Below are positions 33,038 to 43,981 of a stretch of 64,000 nucleotides of DNA, piece after piece; positions within the stretch are counted from its first letter, which is position 1; each line of letters opens with the position of its first letter. The notes under the pieces were generated by a model that made no database searches, was not told the origin of the DNA, and worked only from the letters and a program-made list of their open reading frames with translations. Position numbers and translations under genes: made by a program. Source of the DNA: Acheta domesticus (Eukaryota > Arthropoda > Insecta > Orthoptera > Gryllidae); assembly GCA_031308135.1 (NCBI GenBank), contig JAHLJT010000631.1:196840685-196904684 (forward strand), given 5' to 3'.

Positions 33038-35149
33038 TAGGGCCCGGATAATTATGTACTAAAAATTAGGAAAATATGTACATATATATGTATTAAAATG
33101 TATAGAAATATGTACTAAAAAGTAAGAAATATGTAACACTTTAATTATCATATCAATTCGTTTTAATAAAATACTTTTGGTTAAATGTTGATCTGTGTAG
33201 ACTTAATAGACTCGTAAAAAACAAAATTAAAACATAATTCTACTCACAATTTTGTTATTTACAATGGTCTCCGTAAAAAATGAGAAACAAATATTTGTTT
33301 CAAATACTTAGAAACAAGCTGAATGTGACTTCGCAGACGCTTTAAATTACTTTCGGTTGTCTGACTTGTTTTTTTCTTCGTCTTCATCTTCTTTGTCGTC
33401 TTCTTCTTCTTCTTCGTCGTCTCCTCCTTCTTCTTCGTCGTCGTCTCCTCCTCCTTCTTCGTCGTCTCCTCCTCCTCCTTCTTTGTCCTCTCCTCCTCCT
33501 CCTTCTTCGTCGTCTCCTCCTTCTCCTTCTTCGTCATCTCCTCCTCCTCCTTCTTCGTCGTCTCCTCCTCCCCCTTCGTCGTCTCCTCCTCCTTCTTCGT
33601 CGTCTCCTCCTCCTCCTTCTTCGTCGTCTCCTCCTCCTCCTTCTTCGTCGTCTCCTTCTTCTTCTTCGTCGTCTCCTTCTTCTTCGTCGTCACCTTTTTC
33701 TACGTCGTCTCCTTCTTCGTCGTCGTCGTCTTCTTCTTCTTCTTCTTCGTCTTCTTCTTCGTCGTCGTCGTCTTCTTCTTCGTTGTCCTCGTTTCTCTAT
33801 CTTTCTCTTGGTCGGTATTGGTACTGGAGTTTAATCAACACCACCTACATCTACTTAGGTGTCGTTGATTTAGTTCCCGGCATACTTACCAAGATTACAG
33901 TGACAAAACACGAAAAAACACGTTTTTGGAAATTTCTTAGAATTTTATAGCCATTTCTGGAAACAAATTATCAGTTCCCCATCAGGACGCCGAGACGCGT
34001 CGAATGACACCCCGTTTGTCTCCACTAGTGCACGGGAAGTAGTCTACCCGTGAGAGACGGAACGGCTCATCCGCAAGCACGCACACGAGGAATTTACTCA
34101 AATACTCTATAGGGATGAAATTTTTCCTATTATCTGTTCGAAGGCCTTGTATACCGACCAAGTGTTCCACATCGCATGACGTTACTGGTGTTTATTCAAA
34201 CTTTGTCCCAACATATCACTGTTCAATGCTATTCACGGATTAGGGAATAAAAACAATGCTGGTTGATATTTAATCAATTGACTCTTAGCACAAATTCAGC
34301 TTTCTTTAATAATGTTCTTACCCAAGACGCTATTGTTTGACTTCTCAGAAAAGATAAACCAAACTTTGCCTATGGCAAATTCCCAGTCTGCGTTACCACA
34401 AGGTTTAAGCCAATCGCCGTGAATTATTTTCTGTCCTTTTCTTATCAAAAAGCTGCAGTGCCACATCATGATTTTACTTTAGATTTTCACCTCACAGAGA
34501 TACTTTACAAACAAGGGTTTAGGCTCCAGTGCAACAAACGGGAAAAGAAAACTGTCAATGGCGCTTTCTGAGCTGCATCGGTGAGTGTAATTTTTGGCGA
34601 AGGGCATTAAGATCAAGAGAGACCTCTGAAAAATACGTTGTGGGCGCGAGGTATCGCTTGCTAGACGTACCATTTTCATACACAAACTTTCTTTCTGAGT
34701 AGTATTTTGTTCTCTACTTTATTCGCGCTGAAATCTACACACTGGAAGCTTTGGAGTGCAACACCTTCCCCTTTTGTAGGATTCTGCGTGCTGCAACATC
34801 AACATTTTTACGCAATGCAATAGCGCCAATTTAGAGAGGAGGCTGCCGAAAAATTGTTTGACAATGCTGAATTGTTTGTCTTGGTTATTCCTTATCAAAA
34901 ACATGTAGGATAAATGAAGAATTATACAAAAAGAATGTAGAAAAACGAAAATATTAACAAATATTTAAAAATATGTACGTTTGTGAAAAAGATGTAAACA
35001 TATGTACTTTCGGGTAAAATATGTAAATATATGTACTTAAAAATCATCGGTTTTAGGCACTAATCGACATGAAACGTAAATATATTGTGGTTTTGACTTG
35101 ATAGAGTTAACATACGGAAATATGTAATTACATAATTATCCGGGCCCTA
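33038..35149. mobile_element. hAT-superfamily transposon, non-autonomous
   Basis: The ends are perfect 21-bp inverted repeats starting TAGGGCCCGGATAATTATGT, flanked by a perfect 8-bp duplication, which is diagnostic for hAT (established). Subterminal ATATGTAC/AAATATGTA motifs are scattered through the first 100 and last 230 bp, as expected for transposase-binding repeats. The interior lacks a recognisable hAT transposase. Its left part is a large trinucleotide-type low-complexity block (33366-33785). The element is probably a deletion derivative that acquired the block, or in which the block expanded. Confidence 0.9.
33366..33785. repeat. (TCN)n low-complexity block inside hAT element
   Basis: About 420 bp made of TCT, TCG, TCC triplets in higher-order groups such as CTTCTTCGTCGTCTCCTCC. 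It yields a serine/proline frame on the plus strand and a Lys/Glu/Thr frame on the minus strand. I treat both as artefacts, though the minus frame could derive from a charged low-complexity stretch of a former transposase ORF. Confidence 0.9.
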
Positions 35150-35157
35150 GTAATAAG
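35150..35157. repeat. Target-site duplication, right (8 bp)
   Basis: GTAATAAG, identical to 33030-33037. Confidence 0.93.
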
Positions 35158-36070
35158 TAAAAGAGTGATTGATCCTTCATCTCTAAAGAAATAATCTAAA
35201 TAAAACTCTATTTGGCTGCGCCCTTAATAATTCACTAGTTGCTATTTGCAAACATAACTGCTCTTTTAATTTAACAATGAACACAAGTCAAACTTATTTC
35301 GAGATGAGAGCACTCAAAACCACACCGTTTGTGGAGGTGTATAATTTTGTTTATATGAGCGAAGAGAGCTTCCTACGAACGAGACTTCATATGTCATTTG
35401 AAGTGTGTTCTCGGCAAACAGCGCTCGCTCTAGAAGGATGAATAAGCGACGGTACTGCAGTAATGACTGTTTTAACTTCTTTAATAACAGAGTTATCCGT
35501 TTGGAATTCTTGTCACGTTTCGTCTGGAAGTTCGTTACTTATGAAAGGGACGATGGCGCAGTGCTTGCAACGTCAGCGGAATCTCGAGTAGAATAATTCT
35601 GTAAAAATACGGTTTATTACATTTCGAGCTACTGTTTTATTTCCGTAATGAATTTGAAATCATATTCTATTCAGCATTAAGTATTGAAATCTGTGTGATG
35701 TCAGCGATTTCATGATATTTTGAGAACTTACCTAAAAGAAGCTTTCAATTCTGTTTTACTTTGGTACTAAGTTTCAAATTAACTATTGCTTAAATTAAAA
35801 GGAAAATATATTTAATTCAGTGTTTTAAATTAAGTCGGATTTCTTCCTTTTCTCCGTTTCACGTGTACTTCGAAATCACTTAATCATTCTTACACTTGGA
35901 AACATATTCCCACCTGTTACATGGCGTTAGAGCTTTGCTTTAAACAGTTTCAAAAATGCTCTTTTGTCGCGGATGAAGGTTTTTGGACCGATCGTTGTCA
36001 CAATTTTTTGATAGACTTTATGTGCCAACTATATGTGCATATAATGGCTTAAAAGCTTTACAGGCCTAGC
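35158..36070. other. AT-rich DNA, no gene seen
   Basis: A 63-codon frame at 35405-35596 has no recognisable feature. Confidence 0.5.
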
Positions 36071-36072
36071 TA

Positions 36073-37061
36073 CAAGGGTCGTTCCGAAAGTAATGCCTAT
36101 AAGTAAGTTATTTATATGACAATTATAAATAAAATAGAAATATTATTAACACAGTAAGTAATATAACAATAGTAAACAAAATAGTAAATAAATAAGAAAC
36201 TTAATATAATGTGTTAGATCAAATTTTGTTAACAGAACACTTTCTTTAAAAGAGTCACCCTTTTTCTATGCATTTTATCCATTGATGAACAAGAGCCACA
36301 CTGGTAAAAATCTGTACTAGCCGAGGTGACCAGTACGGAGAATTCTTATGGCGCCATTCCATGGATCGTAGTTTTATTTCTAGCTCATAATGGAGACATG
36401 TCTCGTTGTCAATGATTATTCGATCCGAAAAACCACCACCGCAGTTTCGTATGGGGTCAAAAGTTCTCACAAACTTCCATTCGTTACTGTTTGTGATCCT
36501 GTGTGTGATCGCAGAACCCTCCTTGCACACAATTGCAATTCAATTTACTAAACTTTACCTCTAATACATTGTAGCTAATGTTCCCTGGTACACAGTTCCC
36601 TGGTAGTCATGCGCTTATTCGCGCGGATGAGCTGATAGAGGCGCTCCTCATCGCGTGGTGTGGCAGCTGTGCGTGGACGACCGCAACGTGGTTTCTTTCA
36701 CGTCGCTGTTACCACCGCTGAAACGCACCACCCATCGTCACCACCGTGTCATCATCGTCACCACCGTGTCATCTTCGTCACCACCACATCCATTGTAAAA
36801 GTTTCCCATCAAAAGTCAGCAAACGACTGTTAGTACTGACAGCAAGTGAGAGATTCAGTCACACATCTCTGCTTCTAACGCGCGTTCCAGCTAGACGCCA
36901 TTTTGGCATACTGTCACTGTGCTTCTACCTGACAAAAATCAACTAAATTAAACGGACATTAACAGGAAGAATCAAATTCCACAATGACACCACTCACATT
37001 TGTTTTTGAGGTCTTACACCAACGTAAAAACTGGGAGGCATTACTTTCGGAACGACCCTCG
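36073..37061 (-). mobile_element. mariner element, decayed
   Basis: A 989-bp element bounded by TA on each side (36071-36072, 37062-37063). Inverted ends of about 26 bp start C(A/G)AGGGTCGTTCCGAAAG. Size, ends and TA duplication fit Tc1/mariner (established). The minus strand carries scattered transposase pieces (see next entry). Repeats of the CACCACCGTGTCATC type at 36738-36785 are a local expansion in the 5' part. Confidence 0.92.
36255..36730 (-). pseudogene. mariner transposase remnant
   Basis: In minus-strand order, about 36725-36690 encodes WVVRFSGGNSDVKE. A frameshift follows, then CGRPRTAATPRDEERLYQ and LIRANKRMTTRELC, the helix-turn-helix region with the GRP linker of mariner transposases. 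The frame ending at 36255 then gives IIIDNETCLHYELE and SMEWRHKNSP, matching the block around the first catalytic Asp (usually a GDETW motif, here DNETC). It jumps directly to LVHQWIKCIEKG, which resembles the C-terminal end of the protein. The DD34D core between is deleted, so the gene cannot make an active enzyme. Confidence 0.85.
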
Positions 37062-37063
37062 TA

Positions 37064-37434
37064 CATGCAATTGTATATACTACGAAATTATTTATGAAAT
37101 AATTACCTATTAAATAAAAAATATATGTGGACATGGTTAGTGTTGTGTTGTTACTACAGGAATAAACACATTTTAATTGAAATTGTTCCTATTTTGTTTC
37201 CGACAGATCCCAATGTCATTCGAAACGTTTACTTCAAACATTGGCTTACATTATAATCTTCCAATTGTATACTTTAAAATTTCTTTCCTCAGCAGCAGTA
37301 ATCTAAAAAATTGAAGTAAAGTGAAATTCGCTTTTGTGGTTTCTAATAGAAATTGTTCTGGTGTAATTCTGTTCAAAAGAATTCTATGTGCATCACTGTT
37401 CTGTAAATTTAATAATATTAAAACCAACATTATA
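37064..37434. other. AT-rich DNA, no gene seen
   Basis: No repeat or ORF recognised. Confidence 0.5.
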
Positions 37435-37920
37435 TTAAGGATTAACGTGAAGTTTTACGGCAGAGTGTAGCGCGCGCCAAGACGGGACACTTGTGCTCCG
37501 TAAACCTGGCAAGTTGCTCAGTTGCCACGACCCCGGAGACCCATGCGACCCCGCTATTAGACTCCGGAAACTCCGGCGCCATTGTGAGGGCCGGGAGCTT
37601 CCCGGAGGTCCCCTAGATGGCGTTATCCGCCGCTGATGGCTCCCGTGTACGCAATAGGACATCGGCTTGCTGGTCAGATCCGCGATAAGGAGTGGATGTC
37701 TGAACGCCCCGCGCCGCCGATCAAAGGATCCGGAGGGTCTCGCGCCCTCTCGCCCCCACCCCACTCCCACCCCCACCCCTACCCCCGCCGCCGACAGCCC
37801 TCTATTGAAGCCCCCGGTCAAAGAGAATGCACGCGGGGAGGACAAAGGAGATGCAATTTCGCAACCGCTCGCAATGGTTGCACGTTGCCGACGTAAAACG
37901 GACCGATCAAATGCGATCTC
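37435..37920. promoter_or_regulatory. GC/CpG island, function unknown
   Basis: CpG-rich, with a C-rich CCCCAC/CCCAC run at 37746-37790. Overlapping ORFs on both strands lack recognisable motifs. Confidence 0.35.
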
Positions 37921-38450
37921 GTTCTTTTCGCAACCAACTAGGGATAGTTCTTTGAGTATTTTCCTTTCAATGAGAAGCCTGTGTGGTTTCGAAATGAGCT
38001 GATGCGCGAAGGGAATTCTATTTGTCTAGTCAGAGATGTTTCTCATGACGTGATGTTTTTATTAAAAAAAATTAAATATTCCTATTATATAAATTTCATT
38101 GCATTTTAATATAATATGTGTTTACCGTTGTCATTGTTTCTTGACTGGAACTTTATAATTTTATATTATTTAATAATTTTATTATTTAATAATTTTCCAT
38201 TATTTGTATCATTTCATTACGCCATTAAATTTATAAAAATATTTGAATGTGTTCTGGAAACCTTTACAAACCACAACTAACGATAACATACGATTGAAAA
38301 TTGCTGCTCTGGAATTATCAGAAAATATAACGTACTGTACTAATATTTGAGAATTACATTAAAACTATTAAAAACCTTACCTACGAGGAAGTATATATTT
38401 ATGAAAGTATTTGGCATTTGGGCCGTTTTCGTCCGATTTCGCCTGTTGGC
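37921..38450. other. AT-rich DNA, no gene seen
   Basis: Contains a short TTATTTAATAATTTTA duplication near 38164-38195 and nothing else. Confidence 0.5.
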
Positions 38451-38718
38451 TAATGGTGCTCCAGGCCTATGCCTGGTCTAATTTCCACGCCTAGGGGAGG
38501 GCATTAAAAGACATGTGACAGAATAAAGTGTTCCCTTCACCGGTCTAATGAGCTCCCCCTGCCTGAACGTTTCATCGTCACATGGCTAAGGAAACAGACA
38601 CATGTTTTTATTGGAAAGCCACAGCTCTATTTTCCCCGGCCGGTAATCGTACCCTAAATTGCACCACGGAAAGCTAGCACGCTCGTCTTGAGCAACTCGA
38701 GGATCCAAGCACACATTT
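38451..38718 (-). mobile_element. tRNA-derived SINE (third family), copy 1
   Basis: On the minus strand a tRNA-like head (CGTGCTAGCTTTCCGTGGTGC) leads to a B-box-like GGTACGATTACC (38642-38653). A body with GTTTCCTTAGCCATGTGACGATGA follows. The next element, about 20 bp away, is a second, diverged copy in the same orientation. Confidence 0.7.
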
Positions 38719-38737
38719 GTATGTATGCACTTTGGCA

Positions 38738-39010
38738 CAACAGCTCTTTACGAGCTAAGGCCTACCATAAGCGTCCTGGCCTTGCGGCCATGGGTTAAGG
38801 GGTACATGTGGTTAGCACATCCCCACGCCGTATTTCTGGTCTTCTCAACCTGAGAAGCGAGCTCTCTCATCGTCACACAGTAACAGATATTGGGACATTG
38901 CAAGGAAAGCGCACAGTTAATTTTTGCCCCGATCGGGAATCGACCCCAGAGTTGTGCGGAGGAAAGCGAGCACGCTAACAAACGGGTCACTGAGGGTCCT
39001 AAACGCACAT
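38738..39010 (-). mobile_element. tRNA-derived SINE (third family), copy 2
   Basis: On the minus strand it begins TTAGGACCCTCAGTGACC, with CGTGCTCGCTTTCC and the B box GGTCGATTCCC (38934-38944). A body with GTTACTGTGTGACGATGA follows. Head and body align in order with copy 1, with substantial divergence. Confidence 0.7.
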
Positions 39011-39949
39011 TTATTTTGTATAAATTTTTAGTCATGTTAGAACCCGTTATTCAGGTGCAATTAATAGTTTAACCTATTCTCAATCTCTAAAATAATTATT
39101 GTAATCTTTCTACTTCCTTCATTTAAGTTACTATGGTGAATGAACGCCGAAAGTCTATAGGATTTCCGCAGTATTACTCCGTGAGTAAATTGGGATTTTC
39201 TTCAATGACAACTATTTAAACCGAAGTTTATAATTGTAGCTGGCTCATATTTATCGGAAGATGCAACTAAGCAAGCTACCACAGATTCAAAAAAAATTAC
39301 TCACAAAAATGTTTAAGGAAATATCAATATATGTTATTGCAGTATTCGTGAAGAAAATTTGCGTTAAAATTGTTAAATTATTGGTGTCATACGAGAGTCT
39401 TTTATTTGTTATTCTTGAACAGTGTGCGTGATAATTTTTAGAAACCCAGATTGCGTGAGTTTGATCTGCAGAATTTTTGTTGCTGCCATCTACTAGTACG
39501 TTATACATTTTAAGTTTCCACCGTAGGGTCTTGAAACAACATGAATGCTGACTTCATTGTGATCGCAGAGCTGAAGGCTGGTTCGAATTCTACGTATCAC
39601 ATGGCTGTTTTCACTACGTAGTTTTGGCTTTTCATATTCTGAGTTTAGGCTTTTCATATTCTGAGCCAACATTCCATTCACAAGTCATTTGTTTTAAACA
39701 TTCACTTGAATATATGGCATAAATGTCATACCTTTTCATAAGGAAATGCCTTACACCTCATTCATAAGACAAAGGCAAATCACCACAGTGATCACATGCA
39801 AAGGTAAAGTAGGACATAAATGCATAAACTTTACACTCACCTCCATTCAGATTTGATATCGGCACTCATCACCAATGGATACAGTTGGTCATTACCTGAC
39901 ATTTCTCTATCATTTTAGCAAGTTATTTTAGAAACACTCGGTTTAACGA
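39011..39949. other. AT-rich DNA, no gene seen
   Basis: A small direct duplication (GGCTTTTCATATTCTGAG, twice) lies at 39627-39664. Confidence 0.5.
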
Positions 39950-40290
39950 CACGCCGCCGGTCTCCGAACAACATGCAGAGCGGAGCGCGTTCATTTTGCA
40001 TTGGCACAGTGGAAATTTCGTGACATCACGGAGCGCGGCGCGGCTACGATGGCGGCGGTGACAGTTCTGCGAATCAGTGTGCCGGGGACGCCGTGACGGC
40101 AGCACCAGCGCGTGTCAAAGAGCGTGTAATGCGGCGCTCAAACAGCGTATCAAAAATAGCAAATGCTCTGCGATTGGCGGCTGCGCTCTGGTTGCAAACT
40201 GCCTCCCGTCCTGGAACGTTTGCCTGAGGCGTCGCTCAGTGTACGCAATGCACGGCGCGCCACGTCATGCAAGATAGGGGATGTCAAGTT
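39950..40290. promoter_or_regulatory. GC/CpG island, function unknown
   Basis: CpG-rich, with a TGACATCACGG site resembling a CRE/ATF site at 40021-40031. ORFs inside are compositional. Confidence 0.35.
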
Positions 40291-40621
40291 TGTTTGTAAT
40301 GACAAGGCAATTGAAGATCTATCCATTTGCTCTCCCCCGATAGGGGCTGAAATGACGAGAATGTTCCATTTGGAACCTTATAGTCTCTCAGTGAGGCCGG
40401 TAAATTTTGAATTACATTTTTTCCCGTCATGACACCATGACATCGGTTGACAAGAACGGTCTCAGTTACATTTATCCACAGTGTATCTTAAAACTTTCTG
40501 TAAGATGGGAATGTTGGAGGATTTATTTTTTTCGGGCTTTTAGCCAGGGTTCTTGTTATGCTGTAAGAACGAGATGGCTACAGGCTCTATCCATCCTTCT
40601 AAAACTGACGCACCTCTACCG

Positions 40622-41160
40622 AGCTCACCAGTTTAGGCGGTTCAGAGCAACAATTGATGCGAATGCAGTGCCTCTGACCAGGAAGTCTTAGGGTTCGAGT
40701 CCCAACGGTGGCAGGATTTTCGAGACTAGCTACATAAATAGGTTGAATTCAGTCGCTGTCTGGAGGCGAATTCTTGCGTCTGGCTGCTCATATCGTAGAA
40801 TTCCGTGGTTTTTAAAATCAACACCTGGTGAATGGTGGAGCAGTACTCTAAAAAACGGGATACGGACCCAGCGCGAACTTTCCTTCCTCTTCCTTCTTCT
40901 ATCCTCAAACTTTACTTACACTTACAAGCACTACACCACATATGCCGGGTGCCCAGCCGGAAGCTTAGAGCTTGTCCCGGCTGGGACGATGACCCGCTGG
41001 TGGGAGGTACCTGGTTGGGGAACACCCGCTAGCCGATGCTAGGTCGGCGCCGGATCTCGCCATCCATTGGGGGAAGATCGCCGCTACCTCTCGCGACAAA
41101 ATCTTGCATTACACATAAGGGACTAGTGACAGCAGTTGATGCGCCAGGAATTATAATCAC
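40622..41160 (+). mobile_element. S1 SINE, longest copy
   Basis: tRNA-like head from about 40622 (TTTAGGCGGTTCAGAGC) with B box GGTTCGAGTCC (40692-40702). The S1 body follows: CGCTGTCTGGAGGCGAATTC, GGTGAATGGTGGAGCAGTAC, a pyrimidine-rich CTTCCTCTTCC stretch, TGCCGGGTGCCCAGCCGGAAGC, GAGCTTGTCCCGGCTGGGACG and CATCCATTGGGGGAAGATCGC. It ends in GATGCGCCAGGAATTATAATCA. At about 540 bp it is long for a SINE, so S1 may be a composite with a LINE-derived 3' half. Confidence 0.85.
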
Positions 41161-41265
41161 CCGGCATTGAAGCCACGCTCTGGGGGTTGAGAGGCCAGTA
41201 ATCTAACCACTCACCCATTGACGTGCGCAGTGGTTCTCAAATTGTGGAATACACTCCTCTGGAAG

Positions 41266-42230
41266 ATCATCATCATCATCTCTTCAGGGATTAGGAGAGT
41301 CTCCTGTTTCGTCTTCAGCATGTCATCTTAATTTGGGCGGTCGGCATTCCTTTTAGCATAAGGTCTGTAGTGATATATGTGTTTCGGGATGCGGTCACTA
41401 CTCATTCTATGTAGATTGTGGGACAATCGGGTCCTGTATTCTTGAACTTTATTTATTAATAGGTGTACTTCTAATTCTTCTCTAATTATTTCATTTTTTA
41501 TTTTCTCTAATAAAGTGCAACCTTTGACGTGTCTCAAGAACCTCATCTCAGACATCTGTATTCTGGTAAAATCTTTCTTTTTCATGGTCCACGTCTCACA
41601 TCCTCACGTACATTGTTATGGGGATAGCCATGGTTTTATAAAATTTAAGTTGTGTTTCCTTTCTTGTTTTCTTTCTCAGGTATTTTATTATTGTACCACA
41701 GATGTTTTGGAATCTTTGGGTTTTTATTAAAATATCTTCATTGAATTCAAAAGTAATATCACAGCCTAAGTATCTAAAATGGCTAACTTGCTCTATAATT
41801 TTATTATGTATTATTATTTTACTTCGTATGGGATGTTTGCCTCTAAACGCCATTACTTTGATTTTCTGAGTCGAGATTCTCAAGTTATATCGTTCACATA
41901 TGTTATTTAGTTTATAGAGAGCCCTATGTAACTGTTCCTCACTTTCTTGGATAATTATCTGATCGTTTTCGAAAATAGTGAATTTATAGTGGTTTCGGAA
42001 TTTATATCGATGTCATCTGCAATACAGTGTTTCCATTCTCTCAGAACGTCGTCTATATAAATATTAAATAAATGGGCAATTTTGGGTGTCCATATTTTCA
42101 AACCTTTTCTTCTTTTATTTTTACATTTTGTACCTTAATTGAGATTTGAGGCATTATTAACTGCTTTCTTTATTACACTTTTTATATTATTCCATTCTCT
42201 GAAAGATAAATGCTCGAATTCTAATTTTAT
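41266..42230 (-). pseudogene. RTE-type LINE remnant, internally deleted
   Basis: Minus strand, 5' to 3'. KLEFEHLSFREWNNIKS and RRKGLKIW (42230-42080) resemble the end of the endonuclease/linker region. Next come a deletion, FNIYIDDVLREW (palm-domain block), and after a frameshift NDQIIIQESEEQLHRALYKL, where the usual FADD catalytic motif is degraded. ISTQKIKVMAFRG, FRYLGCDI and FYKTMAIP follow (41883-41596). The C-terminal MSEMRFLRHVKG, RLSHNLHRMSSDRIPKH block lies at 41585-41328. The 3' end is a (GAT)n tail (ATCATC run at 41268-41280). These blocks are typical of insect endonuclease-reverse transcriptases. It is a dead copy. Confidence 0.85.
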
Positions 42231-43367
42231 TCAAGCAGATATGAAGATAAACATAAAATGACTTTTTTTGTTCCTGAGAGAGTTTTCTGTTATTATCTCT
42301 TTTCACATAAACTTTCTTACTCATGCATTTTTGTTACACACTTAAAACAATGTTTGAGGTGAAAGGTCTGCCACCAGAGTGTAACATACTCATCGCACTT
42401 TTAAAAAAAATTGATAATCCCTAAGGTATAAAATATTTTCTAGGACTTTCATGTTAATTACTTTCCATTCTCAAAATGAGGTAGTATTAAACAACATAAA
42501 ATAATCTTCAACATTATTTTGAACTTTTTGTAAACCTTTAATAAAGGTACTTATACTTTCTTATCATTTGACAAATTTATCAGTTAATCTAGTATTTTTT
42601 TTAAAATTTGTGTATCTAAACTTAAAAAGTTATTGATGTCCAAATATTGCAAAATCTACATTTCAAACGTTATGTATCTATCCTACGTAACTATTATTCA
42701 ATAATTAACGTAAATATGTTCCAAGCATAAAATGAGCTTTTCAATACGCCTTAATAACAGCTTTGTTACTAATTCATTTCCATTTCCATTATTATTCCAT
42801 TTTCTGATAATGTAGACTGGTAATGTGGACTGGTACGCCGAGTCAGAGGTTTCCTTCCATTTAATCTTACATTTTAAAAGTAAAAAAATATGTAACTTCA
42901 GTTATGAGCACACGACATTATTTAAGAATAGCAGAATGGTATACTGTATCTCATCTATTATCCCAGAACTTTTGCCATCCTTTGAAGCTGGCCAGCATAT
43001 AGAAATATCACCTCCTTTACTACAACCAATCCACTCCTAAAACGTCCCATCGTTTTGTGTCGAGATTCAGCATGAAACTGCCCCAAGCCAGTGATGCTGT
43101 AGTGATACGAATAATTTATTGTTTATCGGATAAGTAAATGGCTTCCGACTAAATAACCGTGATTCAAATCTCAATAAGAATTTTTTCTTGAAATAACCTA
43201 AAATAATCCCTGACCTTTGCATTTTTCAATTAGTTCTGTGATCTTCCTAGGTTAAAACCGCCGCAACACAAGTTCATCCACCTCCCGATTGTGAGGGTTA
43301 GCAAACTCGGGACTTTGCTAAGTAAATGTTGCTCTTTAAACGTTCTCGTGAACCTGTTGCAGCTTAA
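42231..43367. other. AT-rich DNA, no gene seen
   Basis: No recognisable repeat or gene; one 71-codon frame at 42825-43040 is unassigned. Confidence 0.5.
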
Positions 43368-43375
43368 CTCCAATG
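43368..43375. repeat. Target-site duplication, left (8 bp)
   Basis: CTCCAATG, matching CTCTAATG at 47369-47376 with one change. Confidence 0.75.
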
Positions 43376-43849
43376 CAGAGGCGGGATTTCGGATCTTTCA
43401 TTGGAGGGGGGGGGCAAATTTGGGGGCTATTACAAACACGAAAATATTCGTTCATATTAATGCTTTAAGTTAATTGTGCTGTAATTATATACACTGCTTT
43501 CAATTTTGTTAGTTATTTTATTAATTATTATTGAATGTTATTAATTAGATTCGTTGAATACAGAGGTGACGATCCACATTGTTATTTCAACAGTCCGAAC
43601 TGTAAGTTCAACAATGCATTTTTTTCAGTGAATCGTATATCGAAAATGTTTATTATTTAATATAATGACAAATGTTCGTACATAACTGTAGGGTATATAT
43701 TTAAAAATCTACATTAAGTAACTCTTACTATTAATTCAAATGCAATCTACTGTGCAATGTAATAATATGAGTCCCCACTTTTATTTCGACTTAAAAAAAT
43801 GAATTAAATTATTTTTTTAAATATATATCTTCATCTTCAACATCGGACA

Positions 43850-43981
43850 ATTAATTTTTAAAAATGTACTTTGGGCCGAGATAGATGATAGATGGCGAAA
43901 GGGTGGGACAATGTAAGTTCGCCCAGACCAACGAAATAAGAAAACTATTAGGAGAAAGTCTGTCCCATTCTGTAGCACTAG
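43850..43981 (+). mobile_element. HINE element, 3' end
   Basis: The segment GATGGCGAAAGGGTGGGAC...GGAGAAAGTCTGTCCCATTCTGTAGCACTAG matches the last 120 bp of the copy ending at 45450, including the subterminal GAGAAAGT motif and terminal CTAG. The rest of this copy is missing. It ends exactly where the next copy starts. Confidence 0.75.

Noticed and set aside
33259..33950. Ser/Pro-rich (197 codons) and Lys/Glu/Thr-rich (144 codons) ORFs
   Set aside because: Direct translations of the TCN trinucleotide block inside the hAT element.
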